DNA of 64,000 nucleotides from Variovorax sp. V213 (GTDB lineage Bacteria > Pseudomonadota > Gammaproteobacteria > Burkholderiales > Burkholderiaceae_C): positions 2,605,001-2,669,000 of the forward strand of contig NZ_AP028664.1 in assembly GCF_041154455.1 (NCBI RefSeq), read 5' to 3'. The stretch's first letter is position 1. Every line of letters begins with the position of its first letter. The notes below the pieces were generated by a model. That model saw nothing but the letters and a program-made list of their open reading frames with translations, was not told the DNA's origin and did not search any database. The position numbers were made by a program, and so were the translations under genes. Below are positions 1 to 8,401 of this stretch, one piece after another.

Positions 1-828
1 GGCCACTGCGATGTCTTCGGGATAGGCGCCGGTCTTCATGCCGAAACCGCCGCCCACGTCACCCACCACCACGCGCACCTTTTCCTTTGCGAGGCCGATG
101 GCGGCGCAGATCGAATCGCGCACGCCCGAGGGCATCTGGGTGCTCATGCGGATGGTGAGGCGATCGGACTCGGCGTCATGCGCCGCGAGCACCGAGCGCG
201 GCTCGATGGTGAGCGCCACGACGCGCTGGTTGACCACGTCGAGCGCCACCACATGGCGGGCCTTGGCAAAGGCGGCCGTTGCGGCGTCGCTGCTGCCGTG
301 GCGCATTTCGGCCGCGATGTTGCCCGTGGCCTCCCCGCACAGCAACGGCGCGCCGTCGGCGGTTGCGCTTGCGAGATCGACCACCATGGGAAGTTCTTCG
401 TAGTCGACCACCACGGCTTCGGAGGCATCGCGGGCCTGCTGGACCGTTTCGGCCACCACTGCGGCCACCGCTTCGCCCACGAAGCGGGTTCGGTCGTGCG
501 CCATGGCGAATCGCGGGGGGCTCGCGCAATCGCTGCCGTCGGCTCGTTTGAAGCCCACGGCGCCCGGCATCGGCTTGACGCCGGCCTCGGCCAGTTCGGC
601 TCCGGTGATCACGCGCAGCACGCCGGGCATGGCAACCGCGGCAGAGATGTCGATCGAGACGATGCGCGCGTGCGGATAGGGAGACCGGAGGAACACCAGA
701 TGTGTCTGGCCGGGAGGCGCGACGTCGTCCGTGTAGCGGCCTTGGCCGGCAAGCAGGCTCTCGTCCTCGAGGCGGCGCACTGCATGGCCGCTGCCGAAAC
801 GCGTGGGGTTGGATTCAGTAGTCAACAT
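1..828 (-). CDS. Xanthine dehydrogenase/CoxL-family molybdopterin-binding subunit, N-terminal part
   Basis: Reading the minus strand from an ATG at 828 gives an open frame of 276 codons that runs off the left edge with no stop. It begins MLTTESNPTRFGSGHAVRRLEDE and contains GRYTDD, RSPYPHA and VGEAVAAVVA, typical of the a/b hammerhead domain of xanthine dehydrogenase, aldehyde oxidase and CO dehydrogenase large subunits. Near the edge it reads GDVGGGFGMKTGAYPED, the conserved glycine-rich loop at the start of the molybdopterin-binding domain. The family is usually about 750-800 residues, so roughly the first third is here. The substrate cannot be told, because the active-site loop lies outside the window. 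The FAD and Fe-S subunits, if present, are also outside. Such enzymes need the cofactor made by moaA, mobA and moeA further along this window. Confidence 0.88.
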   Translation of the reverse strand, partial: MLTTESNPTRFGSGHAVRRLEDESLLAGQGRYTDDVAPPGQTHLVFLRSPYPHARIVSIDISAAVAMPGVLRVITGAELAEAGVKPMPGAVGFKRADGSDCASPPRFAMAHDRTRFVGEAVAAVVAETVQQARDASEAVVVDYEELPMVVDLASATADGAPLLCGEATGNIAAEMRHGSSDAATAAFAKARHVVALDVVNQRVVALTIEPRSVLAAHDAESDRLTIRMSTQMPSGVRDSICAAIGLAKEKVRVVVGDVGGGFGMKTGAYPEDIAVA

Positions 829-1045
829 GGTCCTCTTGGGCTGGCCATCCGCCAGGCAACACTGGCCTTGCGGGTCCGATGGAGAGCAAATGGAAGCAGC
901 ACTATATGGGCTCTTGGATATTCCCGTGCGCTTCGCAGGCGGAGCCGGTGGCTTGCAGGCCCCAGTCGTTTGTCATCCCGCCGGAGAACGGCCATTTTCT
1001 GCCACGTGGATGAAGCGCGCCGCGAAGCCGTGTATACCTACGGCC

Positions 1046-1801
1046 ATGCAACAACTGCCTTGGCTCGAACCCGGCGACGCGCTGCCCGACCCTGCATCCG
1101 CCTGGGGCGACGCCGACCCCGTACCTGGGCTGCTCGCTGCCGGCGGGGCGCTCGATGTGGATACCCTGGTTCAGGCCTACAGCCGATGCGTCTTCCCGTG
1201 GTTCAGCGAAGACCAGCCGATTCTCTGGTGGAGCCCGGACCCGCGCATGGTGCTCCAGGTGGCTGAATTCAAGCTCCACAGGTCCCTGCGCAAGACCCTC
1301 ACCCGCTTCGCACAGACCCCCGGCTGCGAAGTGCGCATCGACCACGATTTTTCGGCGGTCATCAAGGCCTGCTCGCAATCGCCGCGCACCGGCCAGTCGG
1401 GCACCTGGATCGTCCCGGACATGGTGAACGCCTACATGGCGCTGCATCGGGCCGGCCACGCGCACAGCGTGGAAACCTGGATCGACGGAGAGCTCGTGGG
1501 CGGTCTCTACTGCGTCGGGCTCGGCCGCGCGGTTTTCGGCGAATCGATGTTCACCCGCCGTCCCGACGCCTCGAAGATCGCGCTGGCGGCCCTGGTCTGC
1601 CTGTGCCGGCGCTTCCAGGTGCGGATGATCGACTGCCAGCAGAACACCTCCCACCTGGCGAGCCTGGGAGCCCGGGAGATGTCGCGCGCAAGCTTCGTGG
1701 CGCACGTGGCCAAGGCACGCGAACAGGAAGGGCCACAGTGGCATTTCGAGCCCGTATACTGGACAGAACTCCTTTCCACGCGGCCTTCTGAATCGACGTG
1801 A
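1046..1801 (+). CDS. aat: Leucyl/phenylalanyl-tRNA--protein transferase
   Basis: The product (251 aa, the usual size) transfers Leu or Phe from tRNA to N-terminal Arg or Lys of proteins, marking them for ClpS/ClpAP (bacterial N-degron pathway, cytoplasm). Family signatures are visible: GLLAAGG near residue 30, FPWF near 50, WWSPDPR near 63, FGESMFTRRPDASK in the central fold, and DCQQNTSHLASLGA towards the end. The frame stays open upstream to 803, but homology starts at MQQLPWLEPGDA, so the ATG at 1046 was chosen. The stop overlaps the start of bpt by 4 bases (GTGA), so the two N-degron transferases are co-translated. The 829-1045 gap before it has no recognisable gene and must hold the promoters of this pair and of the divergent oxidoreductase. 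Confidence 0.95.
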   Translation: MQQLPWLEPGDALPDPASAWGDADPVPGLLAAGGALDVDTLVQAYSRCVFPWFSEDQPILWWSPDPRMVLQVAEFKLHRSLRKTLTRFAQTPGCEVRIDHDFSAVIKACSQSPRTGQSGTWIVPDMVNAYMALHRAGHAHSVETWIDGELVGGLYCVGLGRAVFGESMFTRRPDASKIALAALVCLCRRFQVRMIDCQQNTSHLASLGAREMSRASFVAHVAKAREQEGPQWHFEPVYWTELLSTRPSEST

Positions 1802-2631
1802 CGCACCTCAAGGATCTCCCGCTTCACACGCTGCAGTTCTACGCGACGGCGCCCTATCCCTGCAGCTACCTGCCCGATCGCCAGGCCCGGTCGCAGGTGG
1901 CCACGCCCAGCCACCTGATTCACAACGACGCGTATTCCGACCTCGTGCTCAGCGGATTCCGGCGCAGCGGAATGTTCACCTACAGGCCCTACTGCGACGG
2001 GTGCCGGGCCTGCATCCCGCTTCGCGTACTGGTCAACAGCTTCCGTCCCAGCCGCAGCCAGCGCCGCGCCGTGAAGCAGCACAAGGAACTGCAGGCACGC
2101 GTGCTCAAGCTGTGCTTCGTGCCCGAGCACTACCAGCTCTATCTCCGCTACCAGAACGGCCGCCACGCCGGCGGCGGCATGGACCACGACAGCATCGACC
2201 AATACACCCAGTTCCTGCTGCAGAGCCGGGTCAACTCCAGGCTGGTCGAGTTCCGCGAGACACTGCCCGACGGCAGCGCGGGAGCGCTGCGGATGGTGTC
2301 GATACTCGACGTGCTGAACGATGGCATTTCGGCCGTCTACACCTTCTACGAGCCCGATGCCCGCGCGGCGCGGGACCACTCCAAGCAACCGGAAGCCCCC
2401 CTCGCAGGGCAGGGAGAGCACGCGGTGCAAAGCGTGGGGGCCTCGTCCACGGGTTACGGCACCTACAGCGTGCTCTGGCAGATCGAGCAGGCCCGCAAGC
2501 TGGGCTTGCCGCACGTCTACCTGGGCTACTGGATCGAAGGCAGTGCCAAGATGAATTACAAGGCACGCTTCAGCCCCCATGAACTGCTGATCGACGGACG
2601 CTGGCAAGCGCCGACTGATTTCACAAGGTAA
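1798..2631 (+). CDS. bpt: Aspartate/glutamate leucyltransferase
   Basis: This 277-residue protein belongs to the arginyltransferase (ATE) fold family. Bacterial Bpt adds Leu to N-terminal Asp or Glu, widening the set of proteins that ClpS/ClpAP can recognise. Visible signatures are YPCSYLPDRQARSQVATP near the start, the RRSGMFTYRPYCDGCRACIPLRV segment with its CxxC-type cysteines, and YLGYWIEGSAKMNYKARFSPHELL near the C-terminus. The start is GTG at 1798, overlapping the aat stop. E. coli lacks this enzyme, while many beta- and gamma-proteobacteria pair it with aat as here. Length and motifs are intact, so it should be functional. Confidence 0.95.
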   Translation: MTHLKDLPLHTLQFYATAPYPCSYLPDRQARSQVATPSHLIHNDAYSDLVLSGFRRSGMFTYRPYCDGCRACIPLRVLVNSFRPSRSQRRAVKQHKELQARVLKLCFVPEHYQLYLRYQNGRHAGGGMDHDSIDQYTQFLLQSRVNSRLVEFRETLPDGSAGALRMVSILDVLNDGISAVYTFYEPDARAARDHSKQPEAPLAGQGEHAVQSVGASSTGYGTYSVLWQIEQARKLGLPHVYLGYWIEGSAKMNYKARFSPHELLIDGRWQAPTDFTR

Positions 2632-2661
2632 AATGGCGCCCGGTCCACACCGCATCGCGCC

Positions 2662-3504
2662 ATGAGAAAAACCCAATCCGACGTTCCTGCCGTTCCGGTC
2701 ATCCAGGTGATCGAGCGCATGTTCGCACTGATCGACGTGCTCGCCTCGCGCGAGGAGGCCATTTCGCTGAAGGAGATCAGCGAGAAGACCGGCCTGCACC
2801 CCTCCACCACGCACCGCATCCTCAACGACCTGGCGGTCGGCCGCTTCGTCGACCGGCCCGAAGCCGGAAGCTACCGGCTCGGCATGCGGTTGCTGGAGCT
2901 CGGCAACCTCGTCAAGGGGCGGCTCAACGTGCGCGATGCCGCGCTGGGACCGATGCGCGAACTGCACAAGCTCACGCAGCAGCCGGTCAACCTCAGCATG
3001 CGGCAGGGCGACGAAATCGTCTATATCGAGCGCTCGTACAGCGAGCGTTCGGGGATGCAGGTGGTGCGCGCCATCGGCGGCCGCGCGGCCTTGCACCTCA
3101 CTTCGACCGGCAAGCTGTTCCTGGCGGCGGACGATCCGCAGCGCGTGCGCAGCTATGCCACCCGAACCGGGCTGGCGGGACACACGCGCAACAGCATCAC
3201 GCAGCTGCCGGCGCTGGAGCGCGAATTGTCGAAGGCACGCCAGTACGGCATTGCACGCGACAACGAAGAGTTGGAACTGGGGGTGCGCTGCATGGCCGCC
3301 GGCATCTACGACGACCAGGGCAAGCTGGTGGCGGGATTGTCGATTTCCGCGCCTGCGGACCGGCTGGACGAAGGATGGCTGCCCAAGCTGCAGGCCACGG
3401 CCAACGAAATCTCGGGAGCGCTCGGCTACAAGGACGCCGCCGCGGCGGCGTCCAGAGCATCTGCGACGGACGGCGGCGGATCTTCTTCTTCAGCCACGGC
3501 CTGA
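2662..3504 (+). CDS. IclR-family transcriptional regulator
   Basis: The 280-residue product has the IclR layout: an N-terminal winged helix-turn-helix (about residues 15-70, with SLKEISEKTGLHPSTTHRILNDL as the recognition region) followed by the effector-binding domain (about 85-260, including LGMRLLELGNLV, YIERSYSERSGMQVVRAIGGRAALHLTSTGK and GLSISAPADR). The tail is Ala/Ser-rich and probably disordered. The ATG lies 30 bases after bpt, so it may be read through from that operon. No adjacent catabolic operon reveals its ligand; the next gene is convergent. The target is unknown. Confidence 0.9.
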   Translation: MRKTQSDVPAVPVIQVIERMFALIDVLASREEAISLKEISEKTGLHPSTTHRILNDLAVGRFVDRPEAGSYRLGMRLLELGNLVKGRLNVRDAALGPMRELHKLTQQPVNLSMRQGDEIVYIERSYSERSGMQVVRAIGGRAALHLTSTGKLFLAADDPQRVRSYATRTGLAGHTRNSITQLPALERELSKARQYGIARDNEELELGVRCMAAGIYDDQGKLVAGLSISAPADRLDEGWLPKLQATANEISGALGYKDAAAAASRASATDGGGSSSSATA

Positions 3505-3561
3505 CCCAAGGCCTGCGCCGCGTGCGGTCGACCCGCCCTTTTCAGGGCTGGTGTTGTCAGA

Positions 3562-4743
3562 TCAGCCAGCGACCTGGTAGGTGGGAGGGCGCGACGCGGC
3601 GGCCGGCGAGCCCGTCGAAGCATGCGTTGCCTCGACCCAGCGGCGCACGCGTTCCGCATCGGCAATACGGCTGAACTTGCCGGCCGAATCCAGGAACACC
3701 ATGATGAGCTTGCGCCCGGCCACCTTGGCCTGCATCACGAGGCACTGGCCGGCTTCCGAGATGTAGCCCGTCTTCTGCACGCCGATTTCCCAATCCGGGC
3801 TCTTCACGAGACGGTTGGTGGTGTTGAACTGCAGCACGCGGTTGCCCACCTCGACCTGGTACTCAGGCGAGGTCGAAAGCGAGCGCACCGTGGCGTCGGC
3901 GTAAGCGGCGTTGACCAGCAGCGCCAGGTCTTGCGCGCTCGACTGGTTGCGGCTCGACAGGCCCGTGGGCTCCACGTAGCGCGTATCCTTCATGCCGAGC
4001 ATCTTGGCCTTGGCGTTCATGATGCTCACGAAGGTTGCAAGGCCACCGGGATAGGTGCGGCCCAGCGCGTGCGCCGCGCGGTTTTCGCTCGACATCAACG
4101 CAAGATGCAAGAGCTCGCCGCGGGGAAGCGTGGTGCCGACCGTCAGGCGCGAGCGGCTGCCCTTCTCGGTGTCGACGTCGTCCTGGGTGATGGTGATCAG
4201 CTCGTCGTTCGGAAGGCGCGCTTCGCTGATCAAGAGGCCGGTCATCAGCTTGGTGAGCGATGCGATCGGGAGCACCGCATGGTCATTCTTGCTGAACAGC
4301 ACTTCATGCGTGTCCTGGTCGATTACCAGTGCAACGCTCGACTTCAGGTCGAGCACGTCGTCGGTTCCGTGCAGGCCGGCCAACTGGCCGAAGGACTGGC
4401 GCGCGGGCGTTTCGACGCGAACCACCGAACGGCGTTGCACGGCGACCACGGTCCGGCCGTTTTTCTGGCGAATGGAGGCCACCACGTTGCGGCCACCGCG
4501 AACGACTTTCTCGCTGCGGTCTACCCCGGCGCCACGCGACGCCTTGGCAGTTTTCTTGACTTCCACCGGCACCGGGCCCGCGGCCTTCTTGGCCAGCGAG
4601 GTCTTGGCGACAGCTGTTTTTTCCTTCTTGGCGGCCTGGGCTCCGGACAGCAAAAACGCCGTGGCGCAGAACGCGACGGCGACAAACTTGACTGTATGCA
4701 GGAACCGCTGGCTGGAAACTCGGCGGAGACGGGCTTCAGGCAT
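3562..4743 (-). CDS. pbpG: D-alanyl-D-alanine endopeptidase (PBP7/8-type, S11 peptidase)
   Basis: This 393-residue protein is a low-molecular-weight penicillin-binding protein that cleaves peptidoglycan cross-links in the periplasm. It has a Sec signal peptide (hydrophobic stretch about residues 17-37, ending SGAQAA), then a basic low-complexity region of about 75 residues, then the serine-peptidase domain. The active-site motifs are present: SLTK (Ser162, Lys165), SEN (Ser219-Glu-Asn221) and KTG (Lys324-Gly326). The domain order and the absence of a C-terminal amphipathic anchor fit PBP7/8 (PbpG) better than DacA/DacC. The basic linker is longer than in E. coli PbpG and may bind the cell wall. 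The gene is convergent with the IclR gene. Confidence 0.9.
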   Translation of the reverse strand: MPEARLRRVSSQRFLHTVKFVAVAFCATAFLLSGAQAAKKEKTAVAKTSLAKKAAGPVPVEVKKTAKASRGAGVDRSEKVVRGGRNVVASIRQKNGRTVVAVQRRSVVRVETPARQSFGQLAGLHGTDDVLDLKSSVALVIDQDTHEVLFSKNDHAVLPIASLTKLMTGLLISEARLPNDELITITQDDVDTEKGSRSRLTVGTTLPRGELLHLALMSSENRAAHALGRTYPGGLATFVSIMNAKAKMLGMKDTRYVEPTGLSSRNQSSAQDLALLVNAAYADATVRSLSTSPEYQVEVGNRVLQFNTTNRLVKSPDWEIGVQKTGYISEAGQCLVMQAKVAGRKLIMVFLDSAGKFSRIADAERVRRWVEATHASTGSPAAASRPPTYQVAG

Positions 4744-4851
4744 TTTTAAATCTCCAGCGGCGAAAATGAGAACCGCAGTGTATCCAAATCAAAAAAGGCA
4801 CGCAATATCAGTTACTTGCATCCCTTTCTTAACTTAGGATGGTCAGTAAAC

Positions 4852-6390
4852 CTAACCCTGTGCCGCCACTCTCTCAGCTTGGCTCTGGAGCTTGTTGAGC
4901 GCACTCAAATAAGCCTTCGCCGATGCGACCACGATGTCGGGGTCCGCACCTACTCCATTCACCACCCGCCCTGCATTTTGTAACCGAACTGTAACTTCTC
5001 CTTGGCTTTCTGTCGAGCCACTGATCGCATTGACCGAGTAAAGCACCATTTCGGCGCCGCTCTTGACAAGCGACTCGATCGCCTTCAGGGAAGCATCAAC
5101 CGGGCCGTTGCCATCGGATTCGCCGGTGACCTCCTTGCCCTGGACGGTGAAAACGACCTTTGCATGGGGGCGTTCGCCGGTTTCGCTGTGCTGCGAAAGA
5201 GAAACAAAAGCAAACTGTTCGTTAACGTGCGAATGCTCTTCCGCGCTGACGAGCGCAAGGATGTCTTCGTCGAAAATTTCGGACTTGCGATCGGCCAGTT
5301 CCTTGAAGCGCAGGAAGGCGGCATTGACGTCGCCCTCGCTGTCCATCGTCACGCCAAGCTCCTGCAGGCGCTGCTTGAAGGCGTTGCGACCACTGAGCTT
5401 GCCCAGCACGATCTTGTTGGCGCTCCAGCCCACGTCTTCGGCCCGCATGATCTCGTAGGTGTCGCGCGCCTTGAGCACGCCGTCCTGGTGAATGCCGGAG
5501 GCGTGCGCGAAGGCGTTGGCGCCCACCACGGCCTTGTTGGGCTGCACCACGAAGCCCGTGGTCTGGCTCACCATGCGGCTGGCGGCCACGATGTGCCGGG
5601 TGTCGATGTTGAGGTCGAGGCCGAAGTAGTCCCTGCGGGTCTTCACGGCCATCACGACCTCCTCGAGCGAGCAATTGCCCGCACGCTCGCCCAGGCCGTT
5701 GATCGTGCACTCGACCTGGCGCGCGCCGCCGATTTTCACGCCGGCGAGCGAGTTGGCCACTGCCATGCCAAGGTCGTTGTGGCAATGCACCGACCAGATC
5801 GCCTTGTCGCTGTTGGGCACGCGCTCGCGCAGCATCTTGATGAAGTTGCCGTAGAGCTCCGGAATGGCGTAGCCCACGGTGTCGGGCACGTTGATGGTGG
5901 TGGCGCCCTCGTTGATCACGGTCTCGAGCACGCGGCAGAGAAAATCGGGGTCGCTGCGGTAGCCGTCTTCGGGGCTGAACTCGACGTCGGCCACGAGGTT
6001 GCGCGCAAAGCGCACGGCAAGCTTCGCCTGCTCATGCACCTCGTCGGGCGACATGCGCAGCTTCTTTTCCATGTGCAGCGGCGAGGTTGCAATGAACGTA
6101 TGGATGCGGCCGCGCGCCGCGCCCTTGAGGGCCTCGGCCGCTCGCGAAATATCGCGGTCGTTCGCGCGCGACAGGCCGCACACGGTCGAATCCTTGATGG
6201 CCTCGGCAATGGCCTTGACGGCCTCGAAATCGCCGTTCGAGCTGGCCGGAAAGCCGGCCTCGATGACGTCGACCTTGAGCCGTTCGAGCTGCTTGGCGAT
6301 GCGCATCTTCTCGTCGCGCGTCATCGAAGCGCCGGGCGATTGCTCGCCGTCGCGCAAGGTGGTGTCGAAAATAATGAGTTGGTCGGTCAT
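4852..6390 (-). CDS. leuA: 2-isopropylmalate synthase (bacterial type, about 512 aa)
   Basis: This enzyme condenses acetyl-CoA with 2-oxoisovalerate, the first committed step of leucine synthesis. Residues 5-270 form the HMGL-like TIM barrel, with IIFDTTLRDGEQSPGASM at the start and the metal-binding VHCHNDLGMAVANSL segment. The C-terminal 130 residues are the LeuA regulatory domain (GNGPVDASLKAIESL, ending in a Gln/Ala-rich tail) that binds leucine. The length of 512 aa matches the standard bacterial subfamily. A strong ribosome site (AAGGAG) precedes the ATG. It lies 122 bases downstream of a second, different isopropylmalate synthase, with a hairpin repeat between them. The stop is close to the divergently placed pbpG promoter region. 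Confidence 0.96.
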   Translation of the reverse strand: MTDQLIIFDTTLRDGEQSPGASMTRDEKMRIAKQLERLKVDVIEAGFPASSNGDFEAVKAIAEAIKDSTVCGLSRANDRDISRAAEALKGAARGRIHTFIATSPLHMEKKLRMSPDEVHEQAKLAVRFARNLVADVEFSPEDGYRSDPDFLCRVLETVINEGATTINVPDTVGYAIPELYGNFIKMLRERVPNSDKAIWSVHCHNDLGMAVANSLAGVKIGGARQVECTINGLGERAGNCSLEEVVMAVKTRRDYFGLDLNIDTRHIVAASRMVSQTTGFVVQPNKAVVGANAFAHASGIHQDGVLKARDTYEIMRAEDVGWSANKIVLGKLSGRNAFKQRLQELGVTMDSEGDVNAAFLRFKELADRKSEIFDEDILALVSAEEHSHVNEQFAFVSLSQHSETGERPHAKVVFTVQGKEVTGESDGNGPVDASLKAIESLVKSGAEMVLYSVNAISGSTESQGEVTVRLQNAGRVVNGVGADPDIVVASAKAYLSALNKLQSQAERVAAQG

Positions 6391-6434
6391 CGTGAATCTC
6401 CTTGGGTTCTATTCAGCCTCGATCAGGCCGACGC

Positions 6435-6506
6435 CGGGCCGCTCCCAAGGCGGCCTGCGGCCCCCTTGGGGGGGCAGCGACGACACAGTGCGAGAGCGTG
6501 GGGGCC
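6435..6506 (+). repeat. Dispersed hairpin repeat, copy 1 (divergent copy)
   Basis: The gap between the two leuA genes holds a hairpin (CCCAAGG 6444-6450 with CCTTGGG 6464-6470, inner GGCC/GGCC around a TGC loop). It is followed by a tail resembling CGACACGAAGTGCGCGCAGC and a G-run. Copies 2 (47970) and 3 (62237) share the same hairpin-plus-tail layout. This copy is the most divergent of the three. Confidence 0.55.
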
Positions 6507-6512
6507 ATGCCT

Positions 6513-8216
6513 TCAGGCGAGCTCAACCACCGATTGTGCGCTGCGCGCGCCGCGGGTGCGTGCGCGCTGCACGCCCGAGACGATGGCCTTCAGCGACGCC
6601 GAAATCACGTCCGCGTCGATGCCGACGCCGAACAATGTCTGGGCCTCGTCGACGCGCAGTTCGAGGTAGGCCACCGACTTGGCATCGGCACCCGCGCCGA
6701 TGGCGTGCTGGTGGTAGTCCATCACGCGCACCGTGTGGCCGGTGGCCTGGCTCAACGCATGCGTGAAGGCATCGATCGGCCCGTTGCCTCGGCCCTCGAT
6801 GGTGTGGATCTCGCCGTCCCAGGGCAGGTCGCCGCGCAGCACCACGGAAGCGTCGGCGCCCTCGCCTTCTTCCTGGAGCACGCGGTGCTGCAACGCGTGC
6901 GCGGCTTCGAGGCCGTATTCGCGCACGAACAGCTCCCAGAGGTCGGCGGCGGTGAGTTCTTTGCCGGCCACGTCCATCACGCGCTGCACGGTCTGCATGA
7001 ACTCCATTTGCAGGCGGCGCGGCATTTCGAGGCCGTACTCGCTCTCGAGCAGGTAGGCCATGCCGCCCTTGCCCGACTGGCTGTTGACGCGGATCACGGC
7101 TTCATAGCTGCGGCCCACATCCTTCGGGTCGATGGGCAGGTAAGGCATGTCCCAGATGTCGCCGTCCTTGCGGGCGGCAAAGGCCTTCTTGATCGCGTCC
7201 TGGTGCGAACCGGAGAACGAGGTGTAGACCAGGTCGCCGACATACGGGTGGCGCGGATGCACCGGGATCTGGTTGCAGTGCTCGACCGTCGCGCGGATCT
7301 CGTCGATGTTCGAGAAGTCGAGTTCCGGCGAAACGCCTTGGGTATAGAGATTGAGCGCGACGTTCACGAGGTCGAGGTTGCCGGTGCGCTCGCCGTTGCC
7401 GAAGAGGCAGCCTTCGATGCGCTCGGCGCCGGCCATCAAGGCAAGTTCGCCGGCGGCCGTACCAGTGCCGCGGTCGTTGTGCGGATGCACGCACAGCACG
7501 ATGGAATCGCGCCGCGCGAGGTTGCGGTGCATCCACTCGATCATGTCGGCAAAGATGTTGGGCGTGGAATGCTCGACCGTGGTGGGCAGGTTGACGATGC
7601 ACTTGCGCTCGGGCGTCGGCGCCCAGACTTCGGTCACCGCATCGACCACGCGCTTGGAGAACGCGACGTCGGTGCCCGAGAACATTTCGGGCGAGTACTG
7701 GAAGGTCCAGTTCGTGCCCGGCTGCTTCGCGGCAAAGTCGTTGAACATGCGCGCATGGCTGCTGGCAAGCTCGACGATCTGGTCTTCGTCCATGCCGAGC
7801 ACCACGCGGCGCATCACCGGGGCCACCGCGTTGTAGAGGTGAACGATGGCGCGCGGCGCGCCCTGCAGCGATTCGAAGGTACGGGCAATGAGGTGATCGC
7901 GCGCCTGCGTCAGCACCTGGATCGTCACGTCGTCGGGAATGCGGTCTTCCTCGATCAGCTTGCGCACGAAGTCGAATTCGATTTGCGAGGCGGAGGGAAA
8001 TCCGACTTCGATCTCCTTGAAGCCGATGGCCACGAGCGTTTCGAACATCCGCATCTTGCGGGCGATGTCCATCGGCTCGACCAGCGCCTGGTTGCCATCA
8101 CGCAGGTCGGTCGACAGCCAGATCGGGGCCTTGGTCAGCACGGCATCGGGCCAGGTGCGGTCCTTGAGGCCGATCGGGGCGAATGCGCGGTATTTGGCTT
8201 GAGGTTGCTTGAGCAT
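6513..8216 (-). CDS. leuA: 2-isopropylmalate synthase, second type (LeuA type 2, about 567 aa)
   Basis: This is a second isopropylmalate synthase of the longer subfamily that also includes yeast and actinobacterial enzymes. It has IWLSTDLRDGNQALVEPM at the start of the TIM barrel, the metal-site segment CVHPHNDRGTGTAAGELALMAGAERIEG, and a C-terminal regulatory domain containing IEGRGNGPIDAFTHAL. The frame extends upstream to a TTG at 8246, but the ATG at 8216 is preceded by AGAGAAA, sits just after the attenuator, and fits the family start (MLKQPQAKYRAF), so it was chosen. The mRNA leader holds a Leu-rich leader peptide and an intrinsic terminator, so expression should respond to charged tRNA-Leu. 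Having both LeuA types side by side suggests differently controlled isoenzymes. Confidence 0.94.
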   Translation of the reverse strand: MLKQPQAKYRAFAPIGLKDRTWPDAVLTKAPIWLSTDLRDGNQALVEPMDIARKMRMFETLVAIGFKEIEVGFPSASQIEFDFVRKLIEEDRIPDDVTIQVLTQARDHLIARTFESLQGAPRAIVHLYNAVAPVMRRVVLGMDEDQIVELASSHARMFNDFAAKQPGTNWTFQYSPEMFSGTDVAFSKRVVDAVTEVWAPTPERKCIVNLPTTVEHSTPNIFADMIEWMHRNLARRDSIVLCVHPHNDRGTGTAAGELALMAGAERIEGCLFGNGERTGNLDLVNVALNLYTQGVSPELDFSNIDEIRATVEHCNQIPVHPRHPYVGDLVYTSFSGSHQDAIKKAFAARKDGDIWDMPYLPIDPKDVGRSYEAVIRVNSQSGKGGMAYLLESEYGLEMPRRLQMEFMQTVQRVMDVAGKELTAADLWELFVREYGLEAAHALQHRVLQEEGEGADASVVLRGDLPWDGEIHTIEGRGNGPIDAFTHALSQATGHTVRVMDYHQHAIGAGADAKSVAYLELRVDEAQTLFGVGIDADVISASLKAIVSGVQRARTRGARSAQSVVELA

Positions 8217-8254
8217 GTCGATTTCTCTGTGATGGTTGGTAATCAACCAGCAAC

Positions 8255-8294
8255 CCCAAAAACAAACGGCCCGTTGCTGGTGCGAACGGGCCGT
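8255..8294 (-). terminator. Leucine attenuator (intrinsic terminator in the leuA leader)
   Basis: On the minus strand ACGGCCCGTT (8294-8285) and AACGGGCCGT (8275-8266) form a perfect 10-bp stem with a 9-base loop. TTTGTTTTT follows, a classic intrinsic terminator upstream of leuA. The 5' arm contains GCCCGT, which can instead pair with ACGGGC inside the leader-peptide gene (complement of 8327-8332), giving an antiterminator. Together with the leader peptide this is a leucine attenuation switch. Confidence 0.85.
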
Positions 8295-8315
8295 GGTGAG
8301 GGATTTGCGCGTGCG

Positions 8316-8372
8316 CTACCGTCTCCGCCCGTGAGGGAGGGCTAGTAGGGCCAGCAGCGAAATCTTGGTCAT
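8316..8372 (-). CDS. leuL: leuA leader peptide (attenuation)
   Basis: An 18-codon frame on the minus strand encodes MTKISLLALLALPHGRRR and ends with TAG 22 bases before the attenuator stem. Five of the 18 residues are Leu, in a cluster that includes two adjacent CTA codons, which are rare in this GC-rich sequence and well suited to ribosome stalling when charged tRNA-Leu is scarce. It lies between pssA and the terminator hairpin that precedes leuA. The arrangement matches known leader peptides of leucine operons. No strong ribosome site is obvious. TACATT about 15 bases upstream of the ATG could be a -10 box. Confidence 0.8.
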   Translation of the reverse strand: MTKISLLALLALPHGRRR

Positions 8373-8401
8373 GAGGATTGCGAATGTAGCACAAGCCAGC
8401 C

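Noticed and set aside
1507..3183. Long minus-strand open frame across aat, bpt and the IclR gene
   Set aside because: It is antisense to three genes with clear family motifs, and its protein shows no recognisable domain. Long antisense frames are expected at this GC content.
6402..8345. Long plus-strand open frame antisense to the second leuA
   Set aside because: Mirror frame of a well-conserved enzyme; composition (His/Val/Gly-rich) is typical of antisense translation in GC-rich genes.
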